From NCBI GenBank assembly GCA_021234155.1, contig JAJEKV010000260.1, positions 248,001 to 312,000 of the forward strand: a DNA stretch of 64,000 bases, read 5' to 3'. Numbering within the stretch: position 1 is the first letter of the stretch; every line of letters begins with the position of its first letter. Made by a program: the position numbers and the translations under genes. The notes beneath the pieces were generated by a model. That model did not search any database. It was not told the origin of the DNA and worked only from the letters and a program-made list of their open reading frames with translations. Of the stretch, positions 22,646 through 34,249 are shown in pieces. The stretch is from Isoetes taiwanensis (Eukaryota; Streptophyta; Lycopodiopsida; Isoetales; Isoetaceae).

Positions 22646-23463
22646 CGTCTTGGATAAGTCACGACAGCAAACTAGCACTCTAGAATGGAAATAATATTGA
22701 GCCTTCTTCATGTACCTGCCATAACACGCCTCCTTATGAATCAAGACACCTACTAGAATAGAAATAGTATTGATATTCTTCATCTATAACACGTCTCCTC
22801 ATGGCCCAACATGTTGTGAATAAATGCGAGTCCAATATTCCAACGTGCATACCTATTCTCAACAAAATTCGGTGCCCTAAAAACTTGTGGATTGCTGCAT
22901 TTCTCTGGGAACACTTGAAGTAGCAGAACCATGAGTTAACATAGCACTTGGTGCAGTAATTGTACCCAACCAATCATTCTGGCTCCGAATCAGAACCGTA
23001 TGAATTAAACGGAAGCTGAATAATATACTGATTCAGAGATACATGGTATGCGCGCGCGCCTGGGTTCCTAGTTATATCCGATCCTTTCAGTGAATTTTTT
23101 GGGTGTGATGCCAAAATGCCAAGCCCAAGATACCAAGATGGTACTTTGGTTAAATCAAATGACAAAATTTTAAACGTACATTGATGATTTTTTATGAGAC
23201 TATTATCGTAGAAACTTCGTCAATCATGCTCGAACATGATCATAATGATATTCTCTATATAATTTGCACAATATCACACATTTCTATAATGTTTATTGTC
23301 ACATTGTAATAACCAAATTACTCAACCTGTACAGAAATCCCAGATTAACCCCAAACCACCATTTATCGCTCGTCTAGAACATGTTCAAGATACTTAAAAT
23401 CGTCCTGCGATCCAAAATAAACATTCATTAAAATTCTCAACAGAAATAGCAAATTTCATGTGC

Positions 23464-23995
23464 TTACAAGTCCGACAAGGTCAAGCCATTTTTCTCGTCA
23501 TCAAACCCTGTATACTTCACCTCATGAGCTGCAAGGTAAACCATATAAATTATAACTACCATATATCAAATACAGGGATGAATTGTTTACCTAGCAATTA
23601 CAGAATTTAATATTAAAGAATAGGTAAGCACACCTTTAAATCATAGACAAAGCATGCAAAACTTTGATAGAACAACAAGAAATCAATCAACTCAGGCATA
23701 GAATACTAATTCTAAGTCTGATTCCGATTTGCTTAAATAATACGCAAATTGTAGATCTAAACCTCAAGATTAGGGCGAGATAGAAAAGATGAGGCGTACC
23801 AGAAGAATGAGGCAAGGAAGAACTCTGAGAAGAAGTATGCATCGATTTCTTGTGCAGGAGATCATGCTTCTGACAGCAGCGGCATTGATCTCTGGTTTCA
23901 TAATAAACTGCAAGCTGGGCCATTTTCTGGCGATTTTTCCTCAATCTACTGGAAGCTGCAACGGCATCCTCAAGAATTCTAACCACGCGACTCAT
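23464..23995 (-). CDS. CRCC small protein 1 (two exons, 86 aa, unrecognised)
   Basis: Exon 1 is 23995-23800 and exon 2 is 23528-23464. The intron has GT (GTACGC) and AG (TTACCTTGCAG) ends and the reading frame is kept across it, ending in a TAA. Residues 1-35 are likely helical (MSRVVRILEDAVAASSRLRK, then NRQKMAQLAVYYETRDQ), followed by C38, C40 and C41 (CRCC), a basic and Ser-rich linker, and an acidic tail (TGFDDEKNGLTLSDL). No signal peptide or membrane segment. The paralogue at 42.58 kb shares the N-terminal 40 residues. The CRCC cluster could bind metal or be modified, but the sequence does not tell which. Upstream are a GCC-type promoter cassette and a CATATATC TATA-like box. Function unknown. 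Confidence 0.6.
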
Positions 23996-24060
23996 CAAGG
24001 CGCTAATTTGCTAAAACGGAGATAAAGAATGGCGGATATGAACAAATCCAGCGAATGCAA

Positions 24061-24095
24061 GATATATGCGGCAGAGCGGCTTTAGTCCGGCGGCC
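24061..24095 (-). promoter_or_regulatory. Promoter cassette of CRCC gene 1
   Basis: On the minus strand GGCCGCCGGA (24095-24086), five bases, GCCGCT (24080-24075), then CATATATC (24068-24061). The same two GC-rich words in the same order and spacing lie upstream of the paralogue. GCCGCC is the core of the ERF-type GCC box. Confidence 0.55.
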
Positions 24096-24269
24096 ATGGC
24101 TGTACATTGCCACGTTTCTTCCACGTCGTACCCCGCCTTTCTTATAAAAAAAAAACATAAACATAAAAATAAATTCCCTCTTGTTTTTCTCGAATTGCAT
24201 GCAGGCCTTTCCAGGTTTGAAATATGCTTGGGCTGGGCATATTATCATGGTAGCATTTATCATGAAAAA

Positions 24270-25280
24270 CTACCATTCATGTATGATCATAGTCTTCCCT
24301 CATGATTATGTTCTCGTTCTGACGTATCGATACTCCATGAGGAAGACTCTATCAACCTTGTGCACACATTGCTCCAATCCAAAGGTTAAATCCTCCTCAA
24401 CATCATGAGTAAATTGCAAACACGACACCTGAGTCCTGAGCAGGTTAAGTCCTGCTCAACATGAGTGAATCGCAGCAACAATTGTGCGACGATAGATTTG
24501 CACTGCCCATGAGGGCAGATTTAACCAAAAACACATGAGGGCAACCCAATGCAAAAGCCCTTTGTTTTGCTTGGGAGAGTACATGGGGTCCTTGATGAAC
24601 AAAGTATTGGAGTCCTCCACTTTTCAGGCAATAGACACTAGTATCGCTGTTACGCCTTAACTATGTTTGAGTCTGAATAAAGAGCTCTTTATAACCTAGA
24701 CTACCCTCCTCAAGGTCTCTATAAATGATAAGATTGGATTGGTTCCCGAATTTAGTCTCTATGTTTGTTTAGAATAAATTTGGAGAACATAGAAGAATAG
24801 AAACAATAGAAGACATGCCATGCTCCAAGAGATACTTAAGTTCACTTTCATTAGATCAACATGGGCTGAAAGTATGCCCCCTATATCCCATGCTCTATTA
24901 GGTCATGTTGCTCTAGTACTTATTTTGAACGACCAAAAGCTGCGCATATTGTCTTCCTCAATATACTTTTGCAATTTGTTTATCATTTTCCAATTATTTT
25001 TTGTTGGGATCTACTTATGAATCGAAACTTAAGTAAGGATAATATTCTTAATTAGTATCATTTGTCAATTTCAATACACATAAGAAGCATGACAGCCTTA
25101 TAAGATGGTATAAATATTATACGTTAGATGACAAATAATCTATAGCACATTCTACGTTGCAAGTTCTTTTATACAAACTCACTTAAGGTTCCAACTGCTT
25201 CCAAACTTCCTGTTTAAAAACACATTTATTATAATCAAATGGTTGCCTTATGTCGCCAAAGCATTTTTGCATTATCAATT
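24270..25280. other. Spacer, no supported gene
   Basis: AT-rich, with a short repeated word around 24366-24450 (AGGTTAAATCCTCCTCAACAT / AGGTTAAGTCCTGCTCAACA). No coding frame I can support. Confidence 0.4.
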
Positions 25281-25299
25281 GTGCCATCAAGCTTCGTAA

Positions 25300-25992
25300 A
25301 ACTCTTATGAAAAGGTATTGGAAAGAGCATCGTAATGCATGGTTTGCTCAATGGCTATAAAACAGGAACATTGCATGTTGCTTGCAAGTTTTAACGATCC
25401 CGAGCTTTTGGAACACTATCTGGATGGTCGTTTTCTTTTTCAAAAGATATAGGATGCATTTGCCTTGGCCCAAGTCAAAACTGGTCATTATCATGCACAC
25501 ATAAACCACCACAAGCTATGAATTGTGACAGGTAAATGGGAACAACCGCAATTGCCCCGGGAAGCGAGATTATGTGCATATTGCTAGTTACAGGTCATTG
25601 AAGATGAAAACTATACACTTCTGGAATGTCCTGCTTTTGAGATGGTTAGGAATCATTATTTGGCATTAGCATTCCATTCCATTCCATGCTCCCACAACCT
25701 CTCAGAGCACCGTTTGTGCATGACTTAGCATTATATATATTTGATGTTCTAGATGCATGTATTAAATTGTTGAGCTCCCAACAATCACTATGTTTTAATG
25801 ATTTCTTTTTTCCTGATTGTCTAGTACCATCACTACTGCACAGGTTTTTTCATTGAAAAACTTTTCAGGCAGGGGTTCCTTTATCCTAATAGTAATGGTT
25901 GTACTAGTCCATTGTATAGATCCTATGATCTCTTGGCCTTCGTGGGGATGTTAATAAATCTAATCTATTCTATTCTATTCTATTTTATTCTT
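25300..25992 (+). mobile_element. LINE copy C with (TTCTA)n tail
   Basis: Closely related to copy B at 11.65 kb: KRYWKEHRNAWFAQWL, then the CGAGATTATGTGC and GTCATTGAAGATGAAA segments of the zinc-finger region, and GGAATCATTATTTGGCATTA. The 3' end keeps CCTATGATC...TGGCCTTCGTGGGGATGTTAATAAA in degraded form, then TTCTA repeats to about 25990. No intact frame. Confidence 0.7.
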
Positions 25993-26021
25993 TATCCCTC
26001 TTATATAAATGTCGACCATTG

Positions 26022-27960
26022 ACTAAGAATAGAATAGAATAGATTTTTTTATCGTCCACGGAGACCAATCAGCCTATGGGGACACAAAAAGGAGGCGCAA
26101 CAAACGTATTACTGTCCAGGTTGAAAAAAACCCCGACCCGAAGGATTTTCGGGGGAAAAACCGTGACAGGAATAAGAGTGATGTCAAACGGTACAGGCAT
26201 CTATCATGAGGGGAAAGAATATTGTACATATATCAGGCGAGTGCCCGAGGACCGATCTGATCCTGACGATCCATGACCTCTTGAAGGTATGATCTCAGCA
26301 TCCACACCGAGGCCGTGCTCAATATCTCATGCAGGGGCTGGCCAGGCCGGACCAGCTCAGCATAGCATGTCCCAATGTCATTATATGGTGGTACTTGTCT
26401 TCCATAACTTCAACTTGGCAGCATTGACAACGCCTGTTCTGGCACGACTCCCCAATCCATCTCTGTCTCAATCCTGAGATGGTGCGCGCTTATGTGGATA
26501 GAGGTAATGGAGTTGGGTGTGCAGTTAGCATTGCGGGATAGGGTTTATGTGGCATTGGTAATGTGCCATCTGGACCTACTAAAGGGCGCTGGCACCTATA
26601 GCTTGCTAAGGAAGCATGTATCAAAGTACTATTTGATGTTGTGGCATTCTTCCTCCGTTCGCACTCGGATGCACCTGTGCTCCTACACATTCTATCTGGC
26701 CAGCTACTGAGCTCTCGTTTCCCAGCAGTAGGCCTTTAGGCGCTGAGGCCCCATTGCCACGGTGTAAGCGAGGTTAGGGAGGCGAGTATCGTCCATACTA
26801 ACCACCTTCTGGAAGATGATGTGTCTGTCAAGGGCCCCCATCTGAGAAGGCAAGAAGCTCGTCTCATGCAACAGTATCTGGTATGGAACTGTGGACTTTA
26901 CCTCCAGGGCCCGAAGTAGTGAGGGAAACCACTGGGCCCCATACCTCGACTGCATATAAAAGCACAGGTTCCACTAATACCTTGAATAGCTGCGATTGGT
27001 GGGCCCAATGATATAACTCCACCTTGTGGCTATTGTTCTACATTGCATAGAGTGCCTTCTAATCTACTGCGGCTCGTAACCGGATAGAATTATCCCAGTT
27101 CATGGCAGACATGAACTCCACCCCCAAATATTTATAAATGGGTACCACTTTGACAGTTTAGCCAAGAGAGGGTTGGGGCCCTTGGTTGGTGTGCGGATGA
27201 TATGAGGATCACCTTGGTCTTGGCCAAGTTGATGTGCATGTCCATCGCCTAGCAAAATATGTCCAGGGCATCGAGATGGCATTGCATATCTGCCTGAATA
27301 TGAGCCAGGAGGTCCACATCATCAGCATAGATCAGCTGCTTGGTGATCTGGTGTAGAAGTTGGGCTCCATTGCCTCTATTGTCAGCAAGTCAGCAAGCCA
27401 TCTCTCCAACTGATCAATGTACAGGCCACATAGTGTGGGAGAGAGAGAGGGCATCCCAGGCGGACCCTGATACTGCTCTCAAATGGTTGGTCCACTGGTT
27501 GCAACCGGCCTGAGCATGTCTCATATAACATATACATTGCATTCTGCAGTTCAGCATGGACTTCCAGCTATTGCAATCTTGTTCACAGCTTTCCCTGAGC
27601 CACCGTGTCAAAAGCCTTGGCGAAGTCTATGAAGTAGCAATATAGGTCTTGTCGACGGTTCTTGCTGTCCTCAACCAGAATCCACGGCGTGAAGATGTGA
27701 TCAATGGTTGATTGCCGCGGCCTAAATCCTGCCTGCTTGAATGTTCATACTTCTGCTGCCTCTACCCATCTTGTCAAATGCTGCTTTGCAAACACTGAGC
27801 TGATCATGATAGTCTGGTAATTGGCAGGACAGTGTGGGTCTCCTGCCTTGTAGATTGGGGCAACCCTACTAGTGATCCACTGGGGGGAAAAACCTTCCCG
27901 CAATGTTGTGTTGAACATGGCGGTTGCCCCGAGCTTTGGGCAACAACTAAACATCAAGAT
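26022..27960 (-). mobile_element. LINE copy D, most complete reverse transcriptase
   Basis: It reads leftward from about 27960. Visible in order on the minus strand are GFSPQWITSRVAPIYKAGDP and the NYQTIMISSVFAKQ block (RT start, 27745-27960), FIDFAKAFDTV (about 27620), GMPSLSPTLCGLYIDQLERW (about 27400-27450), YADDVDLLAHIQADM with the catalytic YADD (about 27330), NLAKTKVIL (about 27220), IYKYLGVEF, then MDDTRLPNLAYTVAMGPQRL (about 26800). The 3' UTR has the GTTTTTCCCCCGAAAATCC/GGGGTTTTT hairpin and the conserved terminal hairpin (about 26056-26085), ending in an AATAG-complement tail at 26027-26043. A few stops break the frame. The endonuclease and 5' end are missing. Confidence 0.85.
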
Positions 27961-28194
27961 CCGAAATGAAACAATCCACGGAATCGTACGAATCGACATT
28001 GAGTAAGACTTCGACAAATTTGACCTTTTTTATGGGATTGGAGAGGCGAAAGGAACGGCTTCGAATTCGGAAACCGACAGTCGATAGAGGATTAGTTTTG
28101 GCCAAAGCCCGAAACTCTTTCATAGAATTTGAAAAGTTTTTCTCCCAGTATCGAAACTTATGAGAAATTCTGCCTACATGTCGTCGAGGTCAGG

Positions 28195-28680
28195 CACTTT
28201 TCCATCTATGATTCCCATGGTCCATGGACATCAACCACAAATTGGTGCAAGCATTGATATTACCAAGCGCTTCCGCAAGCTGTGAAACAAATGCACTCAA
28301 TCTGCCACACAACCTCAATACTTTTTATGTTTGCCTCATGGAAATTATGCATAGAAAAGTTCGAGTTTTGGTTCTCGTCTCGCCAACACAGAAGCACATA
28401 TAGAAGAAGCCTAGACATCTTAGAAGTCTCTGGCACCTCTTATGATCAAGAGTAGCAATATTCTCTGCCATACTAGAAGGTATTTCATCTGCATTACAAG
28501 ACATCTAAGGAAAGCAAATATAAGAATCAAGAATAGAAACCAAATTACTTCTAATACCAGGCAAAGGCCTCGATATAGATCCAACAATTCAAGATGGAAC
28601 GTAGTCAAGATTGGCCAATTTCCAAACTCCAGAACCAAAAGCAATAAGCTTCAGCCAGCTCCAAGGTAGCAAGAACCCAG
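28195..28680 (-). pseudogene. Conserved gene-like fragment, copy 2
   Basis: Inverted partner of 14142-14632. On the minus strand the exon after TGTAATGCAG (about 28490) reads DEIPSSMAENIATLDHKRCQ, then MCFCVGET. A later block (RLCGRLSAFVSQLAEALGNI, about 28262-28325) stays open further than in copy 1, into CTNLWLMSMDHG. The shared residues argue that both derive from one coding ancestor. Not recognised. Confidence 0.4.
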
Positions 28681-28839
28681 GGGATTCACCTATAGATATA
28701 AGAAGGATATGCCATCTGCATGAACATGGTAGCAAAAAACCCTTAGTATACATGCTAAGCACCCCTGAAACAATACCCATTTCGACAATGTATAGGCTTA
28801 AAACGGGCTTAGCATGATCTAAAACCTACCCCTTTTCAT

Positions 28840-30995
28840 ACATATTCGTACAAAAAAACTCAAAAAAAAAACTAGCAAAAAGGCACACCAGAGGCCACAG
28901 AAAATAAAGGCACACGAAAATTAGGGCAAGGTAATTGGATAGGAAAAAATAATTGAATTATATTTGTATATTAGGGCAAAATTGTATTGAAATTTATTGT
29001 CCATGGAAATAGCCTATGTTGTCTGGATAGTTTAGATGATGCCCCTCCGTTTAAGGTACCAACATTTGTTAGTTTTGGAAGGGCAGGATATGAGGTTGTT
29101 GTAGCCGTTTTTGTTGTATTTTAAAGGTTTATGTAATGTCTTTCGATTTTGTTTGCCTTTCTAATTTCTTTCAATTTGATATATTTTATATGAAACTATG
29201 ATTTACATATGAAAAAGTTTGCATCATGCATTTAAAAAGCATTTTAAGCCTTTTCTTGTAGAATAGTTTTGCAATCATTTTGCATTTAAAAAGCATTCTA
29301 ACCCTTTTCTTGTAGAATAGTTTAGCAATACGACATTGAAGAAGATAAATTTGTGGCAAAGAGTTGAAGACAACATATTAAACTGTATTGTGCACGATAC
29401 GAAGCACAAACTTAAAACTTGAAACGTAAAATATCAAAGCCACTATATTCTAGTATCTTTAACTCCATGTCACCAAGTTTAAAAGGAGCAAGAAGTTTGA
29501 AAGGAAATCCAATAACAACTCATACAAGTTTACGCTTCCCTTTTTGCCTTGCAAAAGAAAAACAATTAAATGAGTATCTAAAATTCACAAACCAAACAAA
29601 TATATTAAGCATAGAAAGGAAAATGGACCACTATACAAATGTATACATTGGCAATATCAATCTATGCTCTATGTTTCAGTTGTATCCTCTGCACTATGCT
29701 CTTTGCTCATGGACATGAGATAAGGTTGCAGACATGTTAACAAGAATGTGGCTCAACACCCATTAGTTGCTAATTTGAACAAGCAAATAGATCTTGAATA
29801 GACATGTATTATCATGTGAATACTATTGCAACACAAGGACCTTATGTGGACCTTCTAGGCTGCAGAACATAATGGCATCAAAACAGCCTCTCCCTACATA
29901 ATGGCATCAAAACAACATCTCCCTACATCCACGTTGCCATGATTCTACAAGAACCTAGTCTCTATTTCGGAGCTGTACAACATGCTTGAGATACTCTCAA
30001 AGATAAATCATGATATCAAGGACGCAGAAGGAGAAGCAGAGCATTGTAAATGAGTTGAAAATTTGCAATACAATGATTTCTCTTATTTGTGGAGTGATGC
30101 TAACACATATGATGTTTACATGGAAAATTCAAAATAATGAGTCATTAGGAATTAAATAGTCAGAGCCTCTTCTTTATGATGGTTTTGTAACAAGACCTAC
30201 ATTGTTATGCGACAATTTAAATTATAGAATACAAGAAATTTATCGCGGCGACCTTCTCTTCAACAAAAAAAGACCACAACCACCTCCTAATACAAAGTAC
30301 TAATAAATACAATCAATCCAATCCTATTATACATTGGCATCTCGTTTTAGGTTGCATATTTATGACACACAAAATAGTTTTGATTCACTATGGCCCATTT
30401 GGAGGGCCATGACTTCCAAATTTGTTTTTCCTATTTCGAGCCTCAACCTAGAAATGACAAAGTAGTAAAAAGTTTGAATGCAAATATGATGTCTCACAAC
30501 ATAGAGATGTTGTTAGAGAAAAGTCATTCAGTTATCACTCACAAACTAGACTTTGACATCACGAAAGGAACGTAAAGCTTATGTGCTTTCTAGGCATCAT
30601 AACCTACATATTAAAGTTTGTATAGTTGCACAAATACACCTTTGAATAGACCTAATTTTGGCCAGTACTACTACCTGGCTCTTTAGAACCATTTCACTAC
30701 AATTTCATATTAGTCCCAAAATTTAAGCAAATTAATATGTAATTACAATGGTTGAGGGGTCATTAGGGGTTGAGTCGCTATTAGATTATGTCCAATGTAG
30801 TGTAAACATCTCCCATAGCCAAATGAGATGGGTTCACAAGTGGCAGTTGCTCGAGATTAGTTGATGAGGGTACTTGGTACTTACCATTCTATGATGGAAT
30901 ATCATAGGCTTCTACCAACAACTACCCATTGTACATCCATGGTTGATCTTCTTGGTCATGCAGGATACCTCATCCTTACTTTGAGTTGTAGCACA
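28840..30995. other. AT-rich spacer with small tandem duplications
   Basis: No supported gene. A ~57-base duplication (GCATTTAAAAAGCATT ... TTTTCTTGTAGAATAGTTT) lies at 29218-29332 and a 29-base one (ATAATGGCATCAAAACA) at 29868-29930. Confidence 0.5.
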
Positions 30996-30999
30996 AACT

Positions 31000-31383
31000 A
31001 ACACAACCATTGGGTCCAACACATTTAAATTAAAATCCCCCTTAAACCCCCTTTGGTTTGGGTGCATATTCACAGGGGGTGACTCAGGCAACCTTGAGTC
31101 ATTGGATAGGCATATTCACCCCTTATTCCTTAATCTACACCGTACGTAAAGTTCCTCGTTTGTGGGGTATGCAAGTACAAAATTTGCTATACTGTATAAC
31201 AAGATTCACAAAATACTATAAGATTTCAAGCGGAATACTATGTGGTGTTGATTTCGTACGTGCAAAATACAATTATGAGGGCTCTCGCTGCCCTACGTCA
31301 CCCCCCGTGTGAATATGCACCCAGACCAAAGGGGGTTTAAGGGGGATTTTAATTTAAATGTGTTGGACCCAATGGTTGTGTTA
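31000..31383. mobile_element. TIR (MITE-like) element, 384 bases
   Basis: Terminal inverted repeats of about 80 bases. The left end reads ACACAACCATTGGGTCCAAC, then ACATTTAAATTAAAATCCCC; the right end is the mirror of this (GGGTTTAAGGGGGATTTTAA ... GTTGGACCCAATGGTTGTGT). Flanking TA on both sides could be a TA target duplication, as in Tc1/mariner-type elements, but flanking sequence is AT-rich. No coding capacity. A half copy is at 2318-2580. Confidence 0.75.
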
Positions 31384-31470
31384 ATTAATGTCAATGGTAG
31401 TTATGTGTTGGTTGTTAATGTCAATGGTTGTTATGTGTTGGTTGTTATGTGTTGGGGGATTTAATTTTTA
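31384..31470. repeat. Short tandem repeat GTTATGTGTTGGTTGTTA
   Basis: Three to four imperfect copies of a GTCAATGGTTGTTATGTGTT-like unit immediately right of the TIR element. Confidence 0.5.
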
Positions 31471-31614
31471 TATGTTGGATGTTAATGGTTTGTGTTGCAA
31501 AAAAAGAATTTACAAAATACTTGCTAGGGTCTAATCTAGCAAATACTATACTTCAAGAACTAAACCTAGTTAGAAATTGAGAATTTGTCTGTCCTGGTTT
31601 GAACCAGGCCCACG

Positions 31615-31962
31615 CCCTTCATCTGGCACACACATATGGTGAGGTATTACACCTAGCATTCTCTAGTAAAGGCCAAATAAAAGGTACACATAGTAGAGGG
31701 CTGAGATTCCAAACCCCAAGACTACGCATCCCCAAAGCTTTGGCACAAATACATAATACAACATTACACCTAGCATTTTCTCAACACGGCCTGGTTCACA
31801 TAGTAGAGGGCTGAGATTCCAAACCCCATGACCATGTAGCCCCAAAGCAATGGCACAAGATATATGGCAAGGTATTACATTATGAGTTCTATAGTAAATG
31901 TCAAATTACTGTCAAATTAATGGTTCACATAGTAGAGGGCTGAGATTCCAAACCCCAAGTTT
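31615..31962. repeat. Tandem repeat, ~110-130-base unit
   Basis: CACATAGTAGAGGGCTGAGA followed by TTCCAAACCCC recurs at about 31686, 31798 and 31926. The intervening GGCACA...GGTATTACA segments are also shared. Confidence 0.75.
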
Positions 31963-32559
31963 TTATGCACCCCGTCGGGGCCTTAGGGACGACCCCCCCG
32001 GGTGTGACAAAAATTTTAGAATTCAAACCAGAAAAAAACTAGAATTCATTTGAGGCTTTCATCACCTGTAGCTTTTGAATTTCATCACAATAAAACAAAT
32101 AGAACATAAGTAAAAGTTACCATAACGATAGAGCAGATTGATCCCATTATTCTGGAAGTCATAAAGTTTGCAACACCCATACACAAGCATTTTTCAACTG
32201 GAATTTAACAGCAGCCTTTGGCCTCCATGGATTCTTGTGGTGAGAAACCAAAGTGGGAAACTTTTCTGCTTGTTAACACAAGGATCTAGAAGCCTTGGAA
32301 TTTGCTTAATAACTGCCTCAAAATCTAAAAATGCATGCTAATTTTTTGCAAGCTTCATTCGGAATGAGCCTACCAAACCCGGCCGAAAACTTGATGTTTT
32401 AGCATAGATAACTTAACCAAACATATACATATCATACATTATCAAAAGATCTCGGAGAGAGCTTTCCAACATAATAAAAATCATCTCAAACAAAGCTCGG
32501 ATCAAAAGTTATGATAAGAAATGTGTTGCCATGTGGAAAGCGCACTACATGCGCCCTTC

Positions 32560-32760
32560 AAGCCCTTCATGTGCCCATTATGCACCACACACACAAAAAG
32601 AGGGCTTTTGTTGTGAGCCATTGGTTGTTGACCATTATGCACCACACACACAAAAAAAAGGGCTTTTGTTGTGAGCCATTGGTTGTTGACCATTATGCAC
32701 CACACGCACAAAAAAGGGGCTTTTGTTGTGAGCCATTGGTTGTCGCCCATTGGAAAAAAA
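32560..32760. repeat. Tandem repeat, ~65-base unit, ~3 copies
   Basis: Units contain CATTATGCACCACACACACA, an A-run, GGGCTTTTGTTGTGAGCC and ATTGGTTGT. The unit length lets long frames stay open on both strands; these are repeat readings, not genes. Confidence 0.75.
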
Positions 32761-32769
32761 GGGCTAAAA

Positions 32770-33640
32770 TCAATGGCTCCGAAATGGTGCACTCTAGATG
32801 TACGCATTAGTACATCAATTTGAATACATCACGAAATCATAGGAAAACCTTAGTGAAAAGCGTACAAAAACACAAAGAAAACCCCCTGTTATTATGCTAC
32901 ATATATGGGATGGTAATCCTTGCTTCGTCCATGCAAGATACTTTCCTTATGATTCAAATAGCGGTTGAATGACATATGATTCGTTGGTGTCAAAATGCTC
33001 TAAATGTAACTTGAACATGCTATGTTGGTGTAAACGTGCTCTAGATGTAACTTGAACATGCTATGCAAGTTGTTGTAGTCATGCACATGTATTAATATTC
33101 CATACTCATGCACTTGGTACCAAGTGCCCCCTTATCTTGGATTTCAGGATTTCGAGACTTTTATCGATTTACATGACAATTTTGAAGCTTGTTGTGAGAA
33201 ATTATTCTTTTAATATATGGTAAATAATCTAAATGAGAACGATGTTTGAAAAAATGATGCATGCTTGACACGGTTTGAATATCAGTCTGCAAATGTATGC
33301 AAATTTTGTGTACTAAGGCACATGCATTTGATGCAATTTGGACCTCTCAGTCTCCCCACTACAGCTGCACACAAACAATGATACTGATATCCCTTGTATA
33401 CAAGGTACATCAAGTAACAACCAAAAGGCTCCTGGCTAGTCTAAGAACTCTGTTGGCTCAGAAAGGCATTAAAAGATGTCGTTGTACAAAAGCTCTGCCA
33501 TATTTGAACTTAGCTCCCACTTATAATTTTAGAGGGCCAGCCAGAAGTACTTCATCTAAATTATCAATCAGAAGAGAGTAGGATCAGACACATCGACATT
33601 AAGGATTTTCTTTTACTTCCATGCCTTGTCGTTTCCTGCT
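32770..33640. other. Spacer with one 40-base tandem duplication
   Basis: GCTCTAGATGTAACTTGAAC followed by ATGCTATG occurs twice at about 32997-33065. No supported gene. Confidence 0.45.
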
Positions 33641-34249
33641 CCCAGCTATGGTGCCCAGCGCCAGCCTTCAATCCAATACAGCGGCGCCGCGGTAGCAAAA
33701 ACCTTCGCACACAAACCCTAACCATCCTGTATCACAGATCCATCTTTTGGCTCCATTTTGATGCGTGAGCAAGTTTTAGGTCATGTACAGGACAACCGCA
33801 CGAAATTAAACAACATCAAAGGCCCTCAAAGCATTAGCCGCAGCAGCTGGAGCTTCTGCAAAAGGTGTGTCGTCCAAAGAACAGATAAATAGAACAGATA
33901 AACCGGAAAACAGGCCAAAGAATAGATAAACAGAAGAAGCCAGACACACGACTTTCTGATGCAATCTTCGGCTTGTCCAAGAGATTCTAAACATCTCAAG
34001 TGAACCCACCTCTCCTTTTGTGTTGCCTGCCAAATAAATAGGCAATTTGGATGCTTGTGTGAACATAAGATTGAGACAGTCGTTAGGCCTATTTTCTCGC
34101 TCCCAACATGGGATTGATTGCAGGGCAAGAAATAGGAAGACCAATCGATTTCTTGCAGAGCAAGAAAGGGGGTCTTCAAACCAATGAAGTGCAAATGAAA
34201 ATGAGAAGTGCAAATGAAAAGTTGAGTTGCATATATGTGTCAGCACCAG

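Noticed and set aside
31615-31962. CRISPR-like spacing of repeated blocks
   Set aside because: Repeats are long, degenerate and contiguous, and the window is plant nuclear DNA; this is an ordinary tandem repeat.
32502-32810. Open frames of about 100 codons on both strands
   Set aside because: Created by a tandem unit whose length keeps several frames open; no coding signature.
33806-34246. 146-codon minus frame ending AEAPAAAANALRAFDVV
   Set aside because: The last ~20 codons look gene-like and follow a TTTTGCAG acceptor, but the upstream part is non-coding in character and I find no family, so I do not call a gene.
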